From assembly GCA_937895705.1 (NCBI GenBank), contig CALBKM010000050.1, forward strand, positions 1 through 14,454: a stretch of DNA of 14,454 bases, in the 5' to 3' direction. Both the position numbers and the translations under genes were made by a program. Below, piece after piece: positions 14,188-14,454 of this stretch. The stretch's first letter is position 1. Every line of letters begins with the position of its first letter. This stretch comes from an uncultured Clostridia bacterium. Lineage in GTDB: Bacteria; Bacillota; Clostridia; Lachnospirales; Lachnospiraceae. Under the pieces are notes generated by a model. That model made no database searches and was not told where the DNA came from. It saw nothing but the letters and a program-made list of their open reading frames with translations.

Positions 14188-14454
14188 TTACTTCTTTTTA
14201 TTTCTGAAGAATACTACCACAAGAATAACAACAATCAAAGCAACAATTGATGAAATAGAAACAATAATTCCTAAACTACTACTTGGGGTATCCGATTGCA
14301 CAGGTGTTTGCGTTAGTTTTGGAGTTGGAGTTGATGTGCTGGTCGGAACCGGAGTCGGAGTACTGGTCGGAACCGGAGTAGCAGTTGGCTCGGGAGTCGG
14401 AGTACTGGTCGGAACCGGAGTCGGAGTACTGGTCGGAACCGGAGTCGGAGTACT
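14188..14454 (-). CDS. C-terminal end of a Pro/Thr-rich membrane-anchored surface protein (partial)
   Basis: The last 88 residues of a gene whose start lies beyond the right edge. Reading from the edge: a stalk of 8-residue repeats STPTPVPT (24-bp units, with a variant STPTPEPTATPVPT) over residues 1-38, a transition LTQTPVQSDTPSSS, a hydrophobic helix of about 24 residues (LGIIVSISSIVALIVVILVV, then VFF), and a basic tail RNKKK before TAA. This is the C-terminal layout of a wall-spanning surface protein: flexible stalk, membrane anchor, cytoplasmic stop-transfer charge. The usual LPxTG sortase signal is absent before the helix, so it may remain membrane-anchored. The function of the missing N-terminal part is unknown. 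The terminator at 14127-14173 follows it. Confidence 0.8.
   Translation of the reverse strand, partial: STPTPVPTSTPTPVPTSTPTPEPTATPVPTSTPTPVPTSTSTPTPKLTQTPVQSDTPSSSLGIIVSISSIVALIVVILVVVFFRNKKK

Noticed and set aside
14343..14454. 24-bp repeats at the right edge as a CRISPR-like array
   Set aside because: The units are contiguous without spacers and encode an in-frame Pro/Thr stalk.

Overview
The window looks like a chromosomal segment from a low-to-mid GC Gram-positive anaerobe of the Clostridia, most likely Lachnospiraceae. That placement is an inference from gene types, AGGAGG-type ribosome sites, TTGACA/TATAAT-type promoters and intergenic repeats containing GCGAGCGAAGCGAG-like strings. 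No rRNA or other taxonomic marker is present. There is no tRNA, CRISPR array, phage gene or transposase.

Layout from left to right. (1) Positions 2-4179, plus strand: a polyamine (spermidine/putrescine) ABC importer operon, potA-potB-potCD. potA is cut by the left window edge. Its C-terminal TOBE domain is interrupted by about 177 residues that read as two tandem immunoglobulin-like beta modules. The last gene fuses the PotC permease to the PotD substrate-binding protein through a seventh membrane helix. A strong hairpin at 4184-4206 separates it from the convergent next unit. (2) Positions 7348-4211, minus strand: an OmpR-family response regulator followed by an unusually large (806 aa) polytopic sensor histidine kinase. 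(3) Positions 7349-7715: a divergent control region with a near-consensus plus-strand promoter, an inverted repeat at its start site, a probable minus-strand promoter and an 11-bp-phased direct repeat of the kind OmpR-family regulators bind. (4) Positions 7716-11359, plus strand: two translationally coupled ABC exporter half-transporters, probably a heterodimer. (5) Positions 11367-11650: a 284-bp imperfect palindrome with about 90-nt arms and a hairpin-rich centre, coding for nothing visible. (6) Positions 11732-12256: a RimJ/RimL-like GNAT acetyltransferase, followed by a terminator. (7) Positions 12432-13919: an RlmD/RumA-type 23S rRNA uracil-C5 methyltransferase whose promoter -10 box lies between the arms of a perfect 14-bp inverted repeat. 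(8) Positions 13936-14075: a second hairpin-rich non-coding stretch. (9) Positions 14188-14454, minus strand: the C-terminal end of a Pro/Thr-rich, membrane-anchored surface protein that runs off the right edge.

How the genes may work together: the pot operon makes a complete importer (ATPase, two permease parts and a tethered receptor). The two-component system and the exporter pair sit head to head on a shared regulatory region, so the exporter is a reasonable target of the regulator, but the sequence does not prove this. The GNAT and rlmD genes look like independent units. The least expected features are the Ig-like insertion inside a cytoplasmic ATPase, the large palindromic element after the exporter genes, and the dyad around the rlmD -10 box.
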